Of a stretch of DNA of 42,639 nt, positions 7,333 through 14,917 are shown in pieces. The stretch lies in IMG/VR virus record IMGVR_UViG_3300046558_000133, positions 1 through 42,639 of that record; one strand, 5' to 3'. Both the position numbers and the translations under genes were made by a program. The notes under the pieces were generated by a model that saw only the letters and a list, made by a program, of their open reading frames with translations, did no database searches and was not told the DNA's origin. This stretch comes from a virus. The first letter of the stretch is position 1. Every line of letters starts with the position of its first letter.

Positions 7333-8911
7333 AAATCAGCTTCAAGGTGTACAACAAGTTCTTGAGCATTACGAAGACGAATACAAAGAAAAGCTTCGCG
7401 GCGCAGCGTTTAGTAGTTATTCATGTTTTGCTGAATACTTGAACATGGATGAGCCACCCGCTCCTCACCATCATTTCATCTGCGAAAAGCTGGAAAATGT
7501 TGAGAACGGGAACATCCCTCGATTAGCACTTAGCGTTCCTGCCGGTGGTGGAAAGAGTGAATACTCTTCCCGCCGCTTTGCCGTTTGGTGCATGGGTCGT
7601 AGAAAGACTAAATGGCTTCAGGCTAGCTATGCCGCTGCGTTCGCCACGAATGAACTAGGCAAGAAAACTAAAGCCTATGTCAACAGTGATGCTTTCAAAG
7701 ACGTGTTTGGCGACGTAGCGCTCCAAGCCGACATGAGAGCCGGTGATCGTTGGGCTCTGACCAATAAATCCGAATATGTCGCTAAAGGCGTCGGCGCTGG
7801 TATCATGGGTATCCGCGCCAACATGGGTTGCATCGATGACCTTTATGCAAGTTACTTAGAAGCTCAAAATCCTAAAGTCAGAGACGACGCTTATTCGTGG
7901 TTCCTATCTGACTTCCAGACCCGACTCTTGCCCCGCGCTCCTATTGTTCTCGTCAACACTCGTTATAACTCTGACGACATGATTGGCAGGCTAGAAGTTG
8001 AAGGTAAAAAGGGAAGCATTATCCCTTACGAGATTATCAATCTAAAAGCTTTATCCGAGCTTGGTGATGAAGACGATCCTATGGGCCGCACAGAGCCTGA
8101 CATGCCGTTGTGGGACTTTTACCATCAGGATTACCTAAATAAGCGCGCCACACTCACAGGAGCAATGTGGGGCTCTATGATGCAAGGCGTCCCGGTTGAC
8201 GCTGAAGGCGTTCTACTTAAATCAGATTGGTTCCAACGTTATAAAGGCGATGTAAGGAAAAACCCTGAAATCAAAATTCGACGCATCACTCTCTCAGTCG
8301 ATACGGCGCAGAAGGCTCAAGAACGTCACGACTTTACCGCACTCACTGTTTGGATGGAAACAGAATTTGGCTTGCATTATCTCTTAGATTGTGTTAGAGC
8401 AAAAGTTGAATTCCCCGAGATGTGCAAACTCATTGATGAGACTGCGGAACGTTGGAACGTTTCGTGCATTCTGATCGAAGATAAAGGTTCGGGCACTCAG
8501 TACGTGCAAACCAGAGCCGGTAAAACTAACATCCCGATCATCCCAATTAGCACAAACAATAACTCTAAAGAATTCAGGTTCGATGCCGTCGCTCCATCCT
8601 TCGAAGCTGGCTTGGTTTATCTCCCCGAATCAGCTACGTGGCTGGCCGAGTATGAACGCGAACTAATGGCGTTTCCATATGGCAAGAATGACGACATGGT
8701 CGATAGTACCAGTCAATATTTAGAGTGGGCCAGAGGCCGAACCAGAAAAGTTGGAACTAAAAAACTTCATGGTTCTGGCTCTTCACCCTCTAGCGAAGTC
8801 AAACAAGGTATGGTAGAACGTGCCATCGAAAAGGAAATGGAAGAGAAGAGAAAGATAAGAGAGAAGAGGATGAAAGATGAGCAAGCCCAAGCAGAAAGAG
8901 CTACCAGCTAA
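7235..8911 (+). CDS. terL: Terminase large subunit (TerL), packaging ATPase-nuclease
   Basis: ATP-driven DNA translocase and headful/cos nuclease that docks on the portal. Near residue 100 a Walker A loop (VPAGGGKSEY); near 200 a Walker B-like acidic pair (GCIDDLYAS); the C-terminal nuclease domain begins with LSVDTAQKAQ near 353, continues with LIEDKGSGTQ near 413 and ends with GKNDDMVDS near 485, the usual RNase-H-fold acidic residues. I chose M at 7235 (MEEALQDH); the frame is open upstream but that stretch overlaps TerS and looks non-native. The long overlap suggests coupled translation. The tail is a highly charged helix. Confidence 0.92.
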   Translation: MEEALQDHLRLKSPIPTHLSSAIVNLTKTAVPENQLQGVQQVLEHYEDEYKEKLRGAAFSSYSCFAEYLNMDEPPAPHHHFICEKLENVENGNIPRLALSVPAGGGKSEYSSRRFAVWCMGRRKTKWLQASYAAAFATNELGKKTKAYVNSDAFKDVFGDVALQADMRAGDRWALTNKSEYVAKGVGAGIMGIRANMGCIDDLYASYLEAQNPKVRDDAYSWFLSDFQTRLLPRAPIVLVNTRYNSDDMIGRLEVEGKKGSIIPYEIINLKALSELGDEDDPMGRTEPDMPLWDFYHQDYLNKRATLTGAMWGSMMQGVPVDAEGVLLKSDWFQRYKGDVRKNPEIKIRRITLSVDTAQKAQERHDFTALTVWMETEFGLHYLLDCVRAKVEFPEMCKLIDETAERWNVSCILIEDKGSGTQYVQTRAGKTNIPIIPISTNNNSKEFRFDAVAPSFEAGLVYLPESATWLAEYERELMAFPYGKNDDMVDSTSQYLEWARGRTRKVGTKKLHGSGSSPSSEVKQGMVERAIEKEMEEKRKIREKRMKDEQAQAERATS

Positions 8912-9236
8912 GCGAAGCCCTATGGCGCGCGAATTGGAGCAGCCACAATTTAGGATTAAAATCCTAAAATCTAAAAAGAACTATAATAGAAAAGGCCTTC
9001 AGAAACCAAATCCTGAAGGCCTTTTTGTTATTCAATGTAGTTCGCCTACCAAAGCAAGAATATCATCTGAGGTGCGAATAGCCTTCAGCGTATATCCCTC
9101 CACTAAGAATTTCGCTTGGGATTTCTGTGACTGCTCTTCCAAAGCCTCAATCTCTTGGAAATCGTCTACCAAGAACGTCAGAATTAAGCGTTCTAATTTA
9201 TCATCCGGTGACTGCACGCTTATCCGAACTTCGTAG
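8877..9236 (+). CDS. Possible small basic phage protein reading through a terminator
   Basis: The first 40-45 residues (KRSPMARELEQPQFRIKILK, then SKKNYNRKG) resemble the small basic 'KSKKxYNRK' proteins common after phage structural genes. From about residue 42 the frame runs through the terminator at 8993-9024 and then opposite a leftward gene, where the sequence looks like an antisense shadow. Either a short real gene with an unusual extension, or only the start is meaningful. Confidence 0.35.
   Translation: MSKPKQKELPAKRSPMARELEQPQFRIKILKSKKNYNRKGLQKPNPEGLFVIQCSSPTKARISSEVRIAFSVYPSTKNFAWDFCDCSSKASISWKSSTKNVRIKRSNLSSGDCTLIRTS
8993..9024. terminator. Bidirectional intrinsic terminator
   Basis: AGGCCTTCAG (8993-9002) pairs perfectly with CTGAAGGCCT (9013-9022), followed by TTTTTG on the plus strand and preceded by A's that become T's on the minus strand. 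It separates the convergent terminase operon and the leftward 9-12 kb operon. Confidence 0.88.
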
Positions 9237-9367
9237 CAGTAGTATCGACTTTCTTCTGCCATGTTAATCCTTTCTGGCCAAAACCTTTGCCACACACATG
9301 CAAGAAATCCGAGGGCTACAGCGCCCCCGGAAACCATGTAAACCGCTATCTCTGAACTGGTAATCAA
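9032..9367 (-). CDS. Small membrane-anchored hypothetical protein, 111 aa
   Basis: An N-terminal transmembrane helix (VYMVSGGAVALGFLACVW) is followed by a soluble domain (YYCYEVRISVQSPDDKLERL). The full frame starts at a TTG overlapping the upstream stop. A second in-frame start at 9262 (MAEESRYY) has a better Shine-Dalgarno (AAAGGA), so a shorter soluble form without the helix may also be made. Last gene of the leftward operon before the terminator. Confidence 0.6.
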   Translation of the reverse strand: MITSSEIAVYMVSGGAVALGFLACVWQRFWPERINMAEESRYYCYEVRISVQSPDDKLERLILTFLVDDFQEIEALEEQSQKSQAKFLVEGYTLKAIRTSDDILALVGELH

Positions 9368-9771
9368 AGCTCTGCGATCATCTTCTTAAGTTCAGCCGGA
9401 GTCATTTCTTCCAGCGCAGAATCTTCCTTACGAGCCAAGGCTTCCTGCAACTTAGCCTTCCGGACCTTCTTCTCAGCAGCTTCCTTCTTTGCCGCCTCTT
9501 CTTCCTGCTTCACAGCAATGATGTGCTTCACGATATCAAGCTGAATCTGGAACACCTTCTGTGCACCAGTCGGAGCCGGATTGACCAGAGAGTCTTCATT
9601 GACAGACTTCAGAGCCTTGACGAACTGAATACCAACGGCATTCAGATTAGCCTTAGAACCGATCGAAGTCAGCGGCAAGTCCCAAAGCTGCTCCACCGTG
9701 AGCGAACCAACGGAAGAGTCGAAACGAAGCTTTTCACGTGTAGCGAATTCAAAAATGTTAATGTCAGTCAT
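9364..9771 (-). CDS. Conserved-type phage protein of unknown function, 135 aa
   Basis: The start at 9771 (MTDINIFEFATREKLRF) has AGGAG upstream; the longer open frame to 9906 only overlaps the neighbouring gene. The N-terminal part (VEQLWDLPLTS) looks globular. Residues about 85-135 form a lysine/glutamate-rich helix (KQEEEAAKKEAAEKKVRKAK). Pairs of this type, next to a large cysteine-motif protein, are to my knowledge common in phages but uncharacterised. Confidence 0.75.
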   Translation of the reverse strand: MTDINIFEFATREKLRFDSSVGSLTVEQLWDLPLTSIGSKANLNAVGIQFVKALKSVNEDSLVNPAPTGAQKVFQIQLDIVKHIIAVKQEEEAAKKEAAEKKVRKAKLQEALARKEDSALEEMTPAELKKMIAEL

Positions 9772-9814
9772 ATATTTTCTCCTTTGTGATTTCAATCTTA
9801 GTTGAGAACGAGTG

Positions 9815-11815
9815 TTAAAAGTTAATGTTGTAAAGTTTCTGACCCGTAGAAGCCTTGACCAGTACAGGCAGTTCGGCGCGCTTCGTGGAACTGAAACCAA
9901 TACCACTCAGCTGATCATCAGATGATTCGCACTTGGTCTTTGATCCGAGCACTTCGAACACCTTCCGATGTTGTTCCAGACCTGACCGTAGGAATTCATT
10001 ATAAATACCACGAGTCGGTTCAGGATTCAAGCAGTTCTTCAGAATAAAGAACCAATGCTTGTTACCTGTTGCATTATCATCCCAATAGTTAGGGCTGAGA
10101 ATGATAGTATCGACAGGCACCAAAGTTTCAGTCTTAACACCCCACTTTTCCTGCGGCGTCATACCACCAGTAATACCAGCACCAGCCTCAATATTTACGA
10201 CAACGCCATCCTTGACCGTGATCCTCAACGCATTAACCGTACCAGTGACACGCTTGGTATAGTTGAAATTATGGATCGAACCATTGTTTTCAACTTCAAG
10301 ATCAAAACCAAAATCTTTGTCTTCGCGAACACGAAACTGATTGATCTTGACAGTGTAAACACCATTTTGAATATTAGCTTTTGTGTAGCTAACGTTCTCA
10401 ACCGGCTGGCGCGTATTAGAGCCTCCAGCATTCATATCAACGTCAAGTTTTCCATCCTTGTTACGGAAAGAAATCTGTCTTCCACTAGGCTCAAAGACAT
10501 GGATATCCAGATCGTCAAAGTTGAACCAAGCCAAGCTGATACGAAGCACAGCGTTAGTGACGTTACCACCAGCCTTAGATACCCGCATCTTGATATCAGA
10601 GTCAGCAATATCGCCGTCATAGCTCCAACCGAAATTGTTTTCCCACTTAAACAGTGGTTCAACATTTTCATTAACTGGCGCGGTCAAGCTCATGAAGTTA
10701 CCTACCATTGAATTCTTGACCAGAGCTTCAATCGACTTTGCCTTCGGCACCACGTCAGCCATAAATGCTTCGATACCGATGTTCTCAGCCCTATCAACGT
10801 TCGGAGCCTTTGTCACAGCAGCTTCCATGAGAAGCGATTCGATACCACCCTTCATCTTTCCCTTGACAGAGTTATCGACCCAAAGAACATTATTTACAGT
10901 AACGTCACCAATTCGAGCAAATCGACGTTCCAAGGCCGTTTCAAGGTTAAGAGCCTCGATTGTCTTCATCGCGTCCTTAATCATGCTTGGCGTGATGAGA
11001 GTCTTGGATCGCTTGTAATTGTCACCCGCCATCTTTGTCTCGAAAGAGCTAACAGCCTTTTCCAAATCCTTGCCTTCGGTCAAGTCCTGCACCAATGTTC
11101 CGATTACCGTGTTGCGGAAACCAGCAACAAAGCTATCGATATTAGCCCAAATGAAGATGCTGCGCGCCTCATCAGAATTGAGCTTGTTGTACTCACGCTG
11201 AACCTTAGCGAATGCATCCACAGCCGCCTTGTGCTCCATTCCTCGATACAGCAGATCATCCTTGATCAATTCCTGCACCGTTGTCACGGCACGATTATCA
11301 AGCTCTTCCAGAGCGCGACGGAAGACCTGAGCCGCCGTAGCCTTCTTGCCCTTGATCGTTGCCACTTCGGCGCAGATATGCTTGGAAGCAATCTTAGTGT
11401 TGAAATGGTTCCAGTTGATGTTTGTTCCGTCACCAAATTCCCGCGTCATTTCGGCACCAAAAGAATTCTCCTTGGTGCGGAAAACGTTAGAAACACCGAG
11501 GCTCTTAACCTTCTCAGAAAGAGCTTCGCATACCACGTTGAACGGATGACCCGCATCAGCAATGTCCCAAACCGAGACAAGCTGATTGTCAACGATAGCA
11601 ACAACGTTAGCCACGTTGCGCATGAAATTTTTGCAGCACGAGCAGTCATACTCGCGGCGCTGGCGAAACATTTCGTTCGTACCAGCCGGAAATGAATCGA
11701 GATAAAAATCCCACAGTTCGTCACCTGAAATATTGACGGTGTAAAGCTCACGCTTCGAAAGCTCATCGAAATTGGCACGAATAGCCTTTGCGAATGGTCT
11801 GAAATCTGTTGTCAT
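9815..11815 (-). CDS. Large conserved phage protein with DUF2135-like beta domain, 666 aa
   Basis: Strong Shine-Dalgarno before the ATG. The N-terminus has a YDCSCCK cysteine motif (C58, C60, C61) of metal- or disulphide-binding type. The middle (about 150-330) is helical. Residues about 425-535 (SLAWFNFDDLDIHVFEPSGR, then DVDMNAGGSN, PVENVSYTK) strongly resemble the DUF2135/YfaP beta-sandwich. The end (EVLGSKTKC, LSGIGFSSTKR) is also characteristic of a recurrent uncharacterised phage family. It is not a recognisable capsid or portal. Promoter at 11848-11876. Confidence 0.85.
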   Translation of the reverse strand: MTTDFRPFAKAIRANFDELSKRELYTVNISGDELWDFYLDSFPAGTNEMFRQRREYDCSCCKNFMRNVANVVAIVDNQLVSVWDIADAGHPFNVVCEALSEKVKSLGVSNVFRTKENSFGAEMTREFGDGTNINWNHFNTKIASKHICAEVATIKGKKATAAQVFRRALEELDNRAVTTVQELIKDDLLYRGMEHKAAVDAFAKVQREYNKLNSDEARSIFIWANIDSFVAGFRNTVIGTLVQDLTEGKDLEKAVSSFETKMAGDNYKRSKTLITPSMIKDAMKTIEALNLETALERRFARIGDVTVNNVLWVDNSVKGKMKGGIESLLMEAAVTKAPNVDRAENIGIEAFMADVVPKAKSIEALVKNSMVGNFMSLTAPVNENVEPLFKWENNFGWSYDGDIADSDIKMRVSKAGGNVTNAVLRISLAWFNFDDLDIHVFEPSGRQISFRNKDGKLDVDMNAGGSNTRQPVENVSYTKANIQNGVYTVKINQFRVREDKDFGFDLEVENNGSIHNFNYTKRVTGTVNALRITVKDGVVVNIEAGAGITGGMTPQEKWGVKTETLVPVDTIILSPNYWDDNATGNKHWFFILKNCLNPEPTRGIYNEFLRSGLEQHRKVFEVLGSKTKCESSDDQLSGIGFSSTKRAELPVLVKASTGQKLYNINF

Positions 11816-11847
11816 GTAATCTATCTCCTTTTATTACAATGCTGACC

Positions 11848-11876
11848 TAGATAAACGAATTAATAATCCGTGTCAA
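11848..11876 (-). promoter_or_regulatory. Sigma70-like promoter (leftward)
   Basis: Minus strand TTGACA (11876-11871), 17-bp spacer, TATCTA (11853-11848), 33 bp upstream of the 666-aa gene. Its -35 lies inside the end of the preceding small gene. Confidence 0.65.
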
Positions 11877-12057
11877 ACCTTTTTCGCGTCGATTTAACAA
11901 ATTCTTCGCATGTCTCATTCGATCTTGAACAAGCCTCGCGGCGAAGCATTTTATAATCATTATCGATCCAGAGCTTCAGGCCTGACTTCTCACAATGACC
12001 AAGGGCGTACCCGACAACCGGATACCAATGCCGACAACTATAGCAAGATTTACTCAT
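11860..12057 (-). CDS. Small cysteine-rich protein, 65 aa
   Basis: The start at 12057 overlaps the preceding stop (ATGA). Five cysteines (SCYSCRHWYP, GHCEKSG, EACSRSNETCEEF) suggest a small zinc-binding module. No family recognised. Confidence 0.65.
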   Translation of the reverse strand: MSKSCYSCRHWYPVVGYALGHCEKSGLKLWIDNDYKMLRREACSRSNETCEEFVKSTRKRFDTDY

Positions 12058-12269
12058 GCATCCCACTCAGGATCATTTTGAAAGTACCACAAATCAGCAT
12101 TCAATCTGACCCACGTACCGGCGCAGACTTGAATCTCATCAGCATTAGACAAGAGGAAATTCCCAGCTGAATCTCCCACAGCAATACGTGTAAAAGAATC
12201 ATCCAGTTCCATATCTGCATCGTCCCAACCGATAATTTCAGCAACCTGTGTATTCGTGAATAAATTCAT
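12054..12269 (-). CDS. Hypothetical protein, 71 aa
   Basis: Acidic protein (IIGWDDADMELDDSF, DLWYFQNDPEWDA). Start and stop overlap both neighbours, so it is part of one translationally coupled leftward operon. No known domain. Confidence 0.6.
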   Translation of the reverse strand: MNLFTNTQVAEIIGWDDADMELDDSFTRIAVGDSAGNFLLSNADEIQVCAGTWVRLNADLWYFQNDPEWDA

Positions 12270-12466
12270 GACAGAAGCTCCTCGATCTTATCTTTGGCCC
12301 ACTGCTTATGTTCTTTAGAAGCGTTAGGAGCACAGACAATAGTTGCTAGAGTGCTAATGGAATTCCTAACCGTTTCATGGATTTTCCCACTCTCACAATC
12401 AATAAGATTTCCATTCCACTTACCAATGATAGCGCAATGGTAAATATCTTTCAACATCTTAATCAT
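12266..12466 (-). CDS. Hypothetical protein, 66 aa
   Basis: The start at 12466 (MIKMLKDIYHCAII) has AAAGGAG upstream. The open frame extends further but would run into the tRNA at 12484-12560, so the longer start is rejected. The small protein ends in a lysine/glutamate-rich helix (KEHKQWAKDKIEELL). Confidence 0.6.
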   Translation of the reverse strand: MIKMLKDIYHCAIIGKWNGNLIDCESGKIHETVRNSISTLATIVCAPNASKEHKQWAKDKIEELLS

Positions 12467-12483
12467 TACATCTCCTTTGAATT

Positions 12484-12560
12484 TGGTAGCCATGCTGTGA
12501 TTCGAACACAGGATCAATCGGTTATGAGCCGACGGCTTTGGACCGCTAAGCTACACGGCT
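12484..12560 (-). tRNA. tRNA with CAT anticodon (Met, or Ile2 if lysidine-modified)
   Basis: Full cloverleaf on the minus strand: acceptor AGCCGTG/CATGGCT with one G-T pair, D stem GCTT/AAGC, anticodon arm GTCGG-CTCATAA-CCGAT, T arm CTGTG-TTCGAAT-CACAG, discriminator A and an encoded CCA. It lacks initiator features. Whether it is elongator Met or Ile2 cannot be decided by eye. Confidence 0.88.
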
Positions 12561-12565
12561 GAATT

Positions 12566-12640
12566 TGGCGACTCCTGCTGGATTCAAACCAGCGACCTGC
12601 GGTTTAGAAGACCGCTGCTCTTCCACTGAGCTAAGGAGCC
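12566..12640 (-). tRNA. tRNA-Arg (TCT)
   Basis: Acceptor GGCTCCT/AGGAGTC, anticodon arm GCGGT-CTTCTAA-ACCGC (anticodon TCT), T arm with GGTTTGAATCC-type loop, discriminator G and encoded CCA. It reads the AGA/AGG codons that are rare in GC-rich alphaproteobacteria, a common reason for phages to carry this tRNA. Confidence 0.9.
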
Positions 12641-12647
12641 TTAACTT

Positions 12648-12974
12648 TTAACTGATTAATGCCGTGCCAAAATTAGCACCACGCTTAACGAAAGTGAACG
12701 TGCCAGTCACTGTGCCATTGACAACGTGAGGCATCATATCGCATAAATCTTTCATGAAGACAACAAGTCTTTCACCTGTGGATCGCTTAAAATAGAAATA
12801 TGCAGCGCTCCGACCACGCTCCATAGAATCAAAGATTATTGTATCTTCAAAGGCGTGATTATCACGCATCTCACATTCGAAACGCTTGCCGTCAAACCAA
12901 TGCCAACCGGGATAGTGTAACTGATTCCCAATTTCATCAAACGGAATTTTATAATTTCCAACCTTTTTAGCCAT
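12648..12974 (-). CDS. Hypothetical protein, 108 aa
   Basis: The start at 12974 (MAKKVGNYKIPFDEIG) overlaps the preceding gene's end by 8 bases. Aromatic-rich, probably beta-rich protein (HYPGWHWFDGKRFECEM). It ends 8 bases before the tRNA-Arg gene. Unknown function. Confidence 0.65.
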   Translation of the reverse strand: MAKKVGNYKIPFDEIGNQLHYPGWHWFDGKRFECEMRDNHAFEDTIIFDSMERGRSAAYFYFKRSTGERLVVFMKDLCDMMPHVVNGTVTGTFTFVKRGANFGTALIS

Positions 12975-13176
12975 TGACAAACTCTTTCAGTTTCTCAATG
13001 AAATCTTCAGGGAAGGTTTCTTCCACAATATTACCACCCATGGGAAGACAAAGATCACCATCCCAAACGGCTTTACGCCTGACTATCACACGATACCCAC
13101 CATCAACTTTAGTAATATTAAAATATGGTGGATAACTTTCTCCCGTATTGGGAGTATAACCAAACTGATCTTTCAT
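12967..13176 (-). CDS. Hypothetical protein, 69 aa
   Basis: The start at 13176 (MKDQFGYTPNTG) has GGATTAAT just upstream and follows the previous stop by one base. The longer frame to 13257 overlaps the previous gene and is less likely. Basic, beta-rich stretch (GGYRVIVRRKAVWDGDLCL), acidic helical end. Confidence 0.6.
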   Translation of the reverse strand: MKDQFGYTPNTGESYPPYFNITKVDGGYRVIVRRKAVWDGDLCLPMGGNIVEETFPEDFIEKLKEFVNG

Positions 13177-13177
13177 A

Positions 13178-13378
13178 TTAATCCGATCTAAATCTTTTTC
13201 CGTGATGAATACAATTCTTAGGTACGAAGTTGTCGCGATACACGCACAGATGCTCACCTATCCCGTAACGGACCAGCGTTTCTTTCGCGGTCCAATCCTC
13301 TGGCACGTTCCTGAACGAACCAATAAATCTTGGCCCGCTTTCGTAACGCTCATCATATATAAGAATGGTCTCACCCAT
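13178..13378 (-). CDS. Hypothetical protein, 66 aa
   Basis: GAGGG lies upstream of the ATG. A small protein (MGETILIYDERYESGPRF) with a basic C-terminus (HHGKRFRSD). Member of the leftward small-gene operon between 13643 and 12648. Unknown. Confidence 0.55.
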   Translation of the reverse strand: MGETILIYDERYESGPRFIGSFRNVPEDWTAKETLVRYGIGEHLCVYRDNFVPKNCIHHGKRFRSD

Positions 13379-13382
13379 GATG

Positions 13383-13643
13383 CTAATCCCTCTCTACGAT
13401 CCTAAAATCTGGCTCTGGACCCCACTTCAGGTATCCAGTATTAAGAGCCTCGAATAGCACTTTTCCGTCTCGCGTGTCAACAACTTTCCAGCACGCGCCG
13501 TGTTCGTTGATTCGGTTCTTGCCTTTAAGAGTTACCCCTTCAAAGATGACATTACCAGCCATATAAGCCTTCATCCTCTGCTCTGCTTCTACACCGATTT
13601 GCAGTATTTTATCCCAATTTTCTTCAAGCAGTTTAATAATCAT
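13383..13643 (-). CDS. Hypothetical protein, 86 aa
   Basis: The start is preceded by GAGGGT. N-terminal amphipathic helix (IIKLLEENWDKILQIGVEAE), then a beta-rich part (KVVDTRDGKVLFEALNTGYL). First gene downstream of a non-coding structured region. Unknown function. Confidence 0.6.
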   Translation of the reverse strand: MIIKLLEENWDKILQIGVEAEQRMKAYMAGNVIFEGVTLKGKNRINEHGACWKVVDTRDGKVLFEALNTGYLKWGPEPDFRIVERD

Positions 13644-13664
13644 ACCAAGACCCTCTTAAATTTA

Positions 13665-13920
13665 AGTGCTGGCTAATCCCGCTTCAACAGAACTTTACAA
13701 GCTCCTCCACGATGTTTAGCCTACGCGGGCACACCACGATCCTACCCGGATACAGGAGCGATTTGGTTGTCACCATCACAGCGACTTCTATTCATCGAAG
13801 TGCCACCCTCCGACTAGCTGTTGATTAGACAGCACGTATGAATTGCGCGACTCTCAGGTTGTTACTCTTGAGTCCTCCTACCCGCTAAGGCAGTCTTCCT
13901 GAATTAATTACCGGTTCTAT
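13665..13920 (-). ncRNA. Candidate structured RNA between HNH gene and small-gene operon
   Basis: About 320 bases without a gene but with several perfect stems on the minus strand: TTACCG/CGGTAA near the 5' side, GCTGT-CTAATCA-ACAGC, ACTTC/GAAGT, and at the 3' end CCCGC and GGCTAA that pair with GCGGG and TTAGCC in crossing (pseudoknot-like) order. It lies between tRNA genes and could be a non-canonical tRNA-like or other stable RNA. No known RNA family recognised; exact ends unknown. Confidence 0.4.
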
Positions 13921-13970
13921 AAAACAACAACCAAGAATCGGTAACGCTTTCGATCTACGCAAACTTTTAA

Positions 13971-14528
13971 TTAGTTCCGCTTGAGAGGAAATTGAATGCC
14001 CATCCTCTTCGCGTATTTCTTCAACCCATTATCACTCATACCATATTTCTTGGATAAAGCAACCATGGAATTGTATTTTAATTCCTCTTCCAAAGTTATC
14101 TTATCTGGCTTGTTTAAGTTGGAGCTTTCTGACCGGCAAATCAAACTGCACGTTTGTTTTTGTTTATCTTGCAATGGGTATAGACAAACAACACATCGTG
14201 GTATATAAGTATAAATTCTATCCTTATGTTCTGCACTTTCTTCCTGTAAACCAATAGATTCTAAATATCTATGTAATCTACTATGATGTGAAGAACTTAA
14301 TACAATTAAATTTGAAGGAGTGTTATTGGACCTGTTAAAATCGAGATGATGTACCTCTTCATCACTTACTAAAACGCGCCCCAACTCTTTTTCCATAACA
14401 TAAATATGTTCATAAACATATCCTTCATGCCCGTTTCTACCGGCTTCTCCACTAGTAAAAGATTTAGGATAATCTGGTTCGTATCTCAGAACATAACCAT
14501 TTAATTTTCTTAATTTTTCTTTAGTCAT
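13971..14528 (-). CDS. HNH homing-type endonuclease, 185 aa
   Basis: A clear HNH nuclease motif spans about residues 38-88: YVYEHIYVMEKELGR, then DEEVHHLDFNRSNNTPSNL and SSSHHSRLH, with the usual histidines and asparagine. A cysteine pair (CVVCLYPL, CSLICR) forms a probable zinc knuckle, and the C-terminus (YNSMVALSKKYGMSDNGLKK) is an HTH. It sits directly downstream of tRNA-Lys inside a tRNA/ncRNA cluster, a usual insertion place for free-standing homing endonucleases. The start has no clear Shine-Dalgarno. Confidence 0.85.
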   Translation of the reverse strand: MTKEKLRKLNGYVLRYEPDYPKSFTSGEAGRNGHEGYVYEHIYVMEKELGRVLVSDEEVHHLDFNRSNNTPSNLIVLSSSHHSRLHRYLESIGLQEESAEHKDRIYTYIPRCVVCLYPLQDKQKQTCSLICRSESSNLNKPDKITLEEELKYNSMVALSKKYGMSDNGLKKYAKRMGIQFPLKRN

Positions 14529-14556
14529 TATATAATCAAAGTTTCTAAATTAAATG

Positions 14557-14630
14557 TGGTAGGCCCACTGAGAATTGAACTCAGGTCAATCGGTTAAAAG
14601 CCGATTGCTTTACCATTAAGCTATAGGCCC
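14557..14630 (-). tRNA. tRNA-Lys (TTT)
   Basis: Acceptor GGGCCTA/TGGGCCT with G-T pairs, D stem GCTT/AAGC, anticodon arm ATCGG-CTTTTAA-CCGAT, perfect T arm CTGAG-TTCAATT-CTCAG, discriminator A and encoded CCA. Confidence 0.9.
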
Positions 14631-14640
14631 AAGAAAAAAG

Positions 14641-14790
14641 GCTGGACCGAAGCAATGTTATCTCTGCGTCACTTTGCCATATAGGCGTTCTACGTGAGTT
14701 TCATTTACTTTATCCATTCCGCTCGATCAAGGCTTCGTGCCTCTGTTCCAGCGGTTCAGTACCTGTTAATTCAGGTTGAGCCAAACTTTA
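14641..14790 (-). ncRNA. Candidate structured RNA upstream of tRNA-Lys
   Basis: No ORF. The minus strand holds consecutive perfect hairpins: ACCTG-AATTAA-CAGGT; CCGCT...AGCGG enclosing AGGC-ACGAA-GCCT; TCAC...GTGA enclosing GCC-TATAT-GGC. The outer bases GGCT and AGCC pair and are followed by six T's, like a terminator. The 3' end also reads GGTCCA, the same discriminator-T plus CCA as the neighbouring tRNA-like gene. No known family recognised. Confidence 0.4.
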
Positions 14791-14801
14791 ACATTCAAAA
14801 C

Positions 14802-14917
14802 TGGACTTGCAGGATGGAATCAAACCATCTTCGTTCCCTGAGATAACAACCTCAAAGAAGCCGGAACCTTTATCATAAGGCTGGATACGCCATTCTCCAT
14901 AAACCGGTCCCTGCAAA
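14802..14917 (-). tRNA. tRNA-like gene with non-canonical, oversized body (116 nt)
   Basis: The 3' half is that of a tRNA: T arm GATGG-TTTGATT-CCATC (14829-14813), acceptor strand CTGCAAG, discriminator T and CCA (14802-14804). Its partner TTTGCAG is at 14917-14911. A D-arm-like hairpin (TGGA/TCCA with GG in the loop) and AGCCTT-ATGATA-AAGGTT follow, then an extra arm containing TGAG/CTCA. The anticodon loop is not canonical and 11 extra bases precede the D arm. It could be an intron-bearing or degenerate tRNA, or a tRNA mimic. Confidence 0.4.

Noticed and set aside
10055-11695. Several plus-strand ORFs of 60-218 aa
   Set aside because: They are antisense to the 666-aa gene and lack ribosome-binding sites; the leftward frame is long and recognisable.
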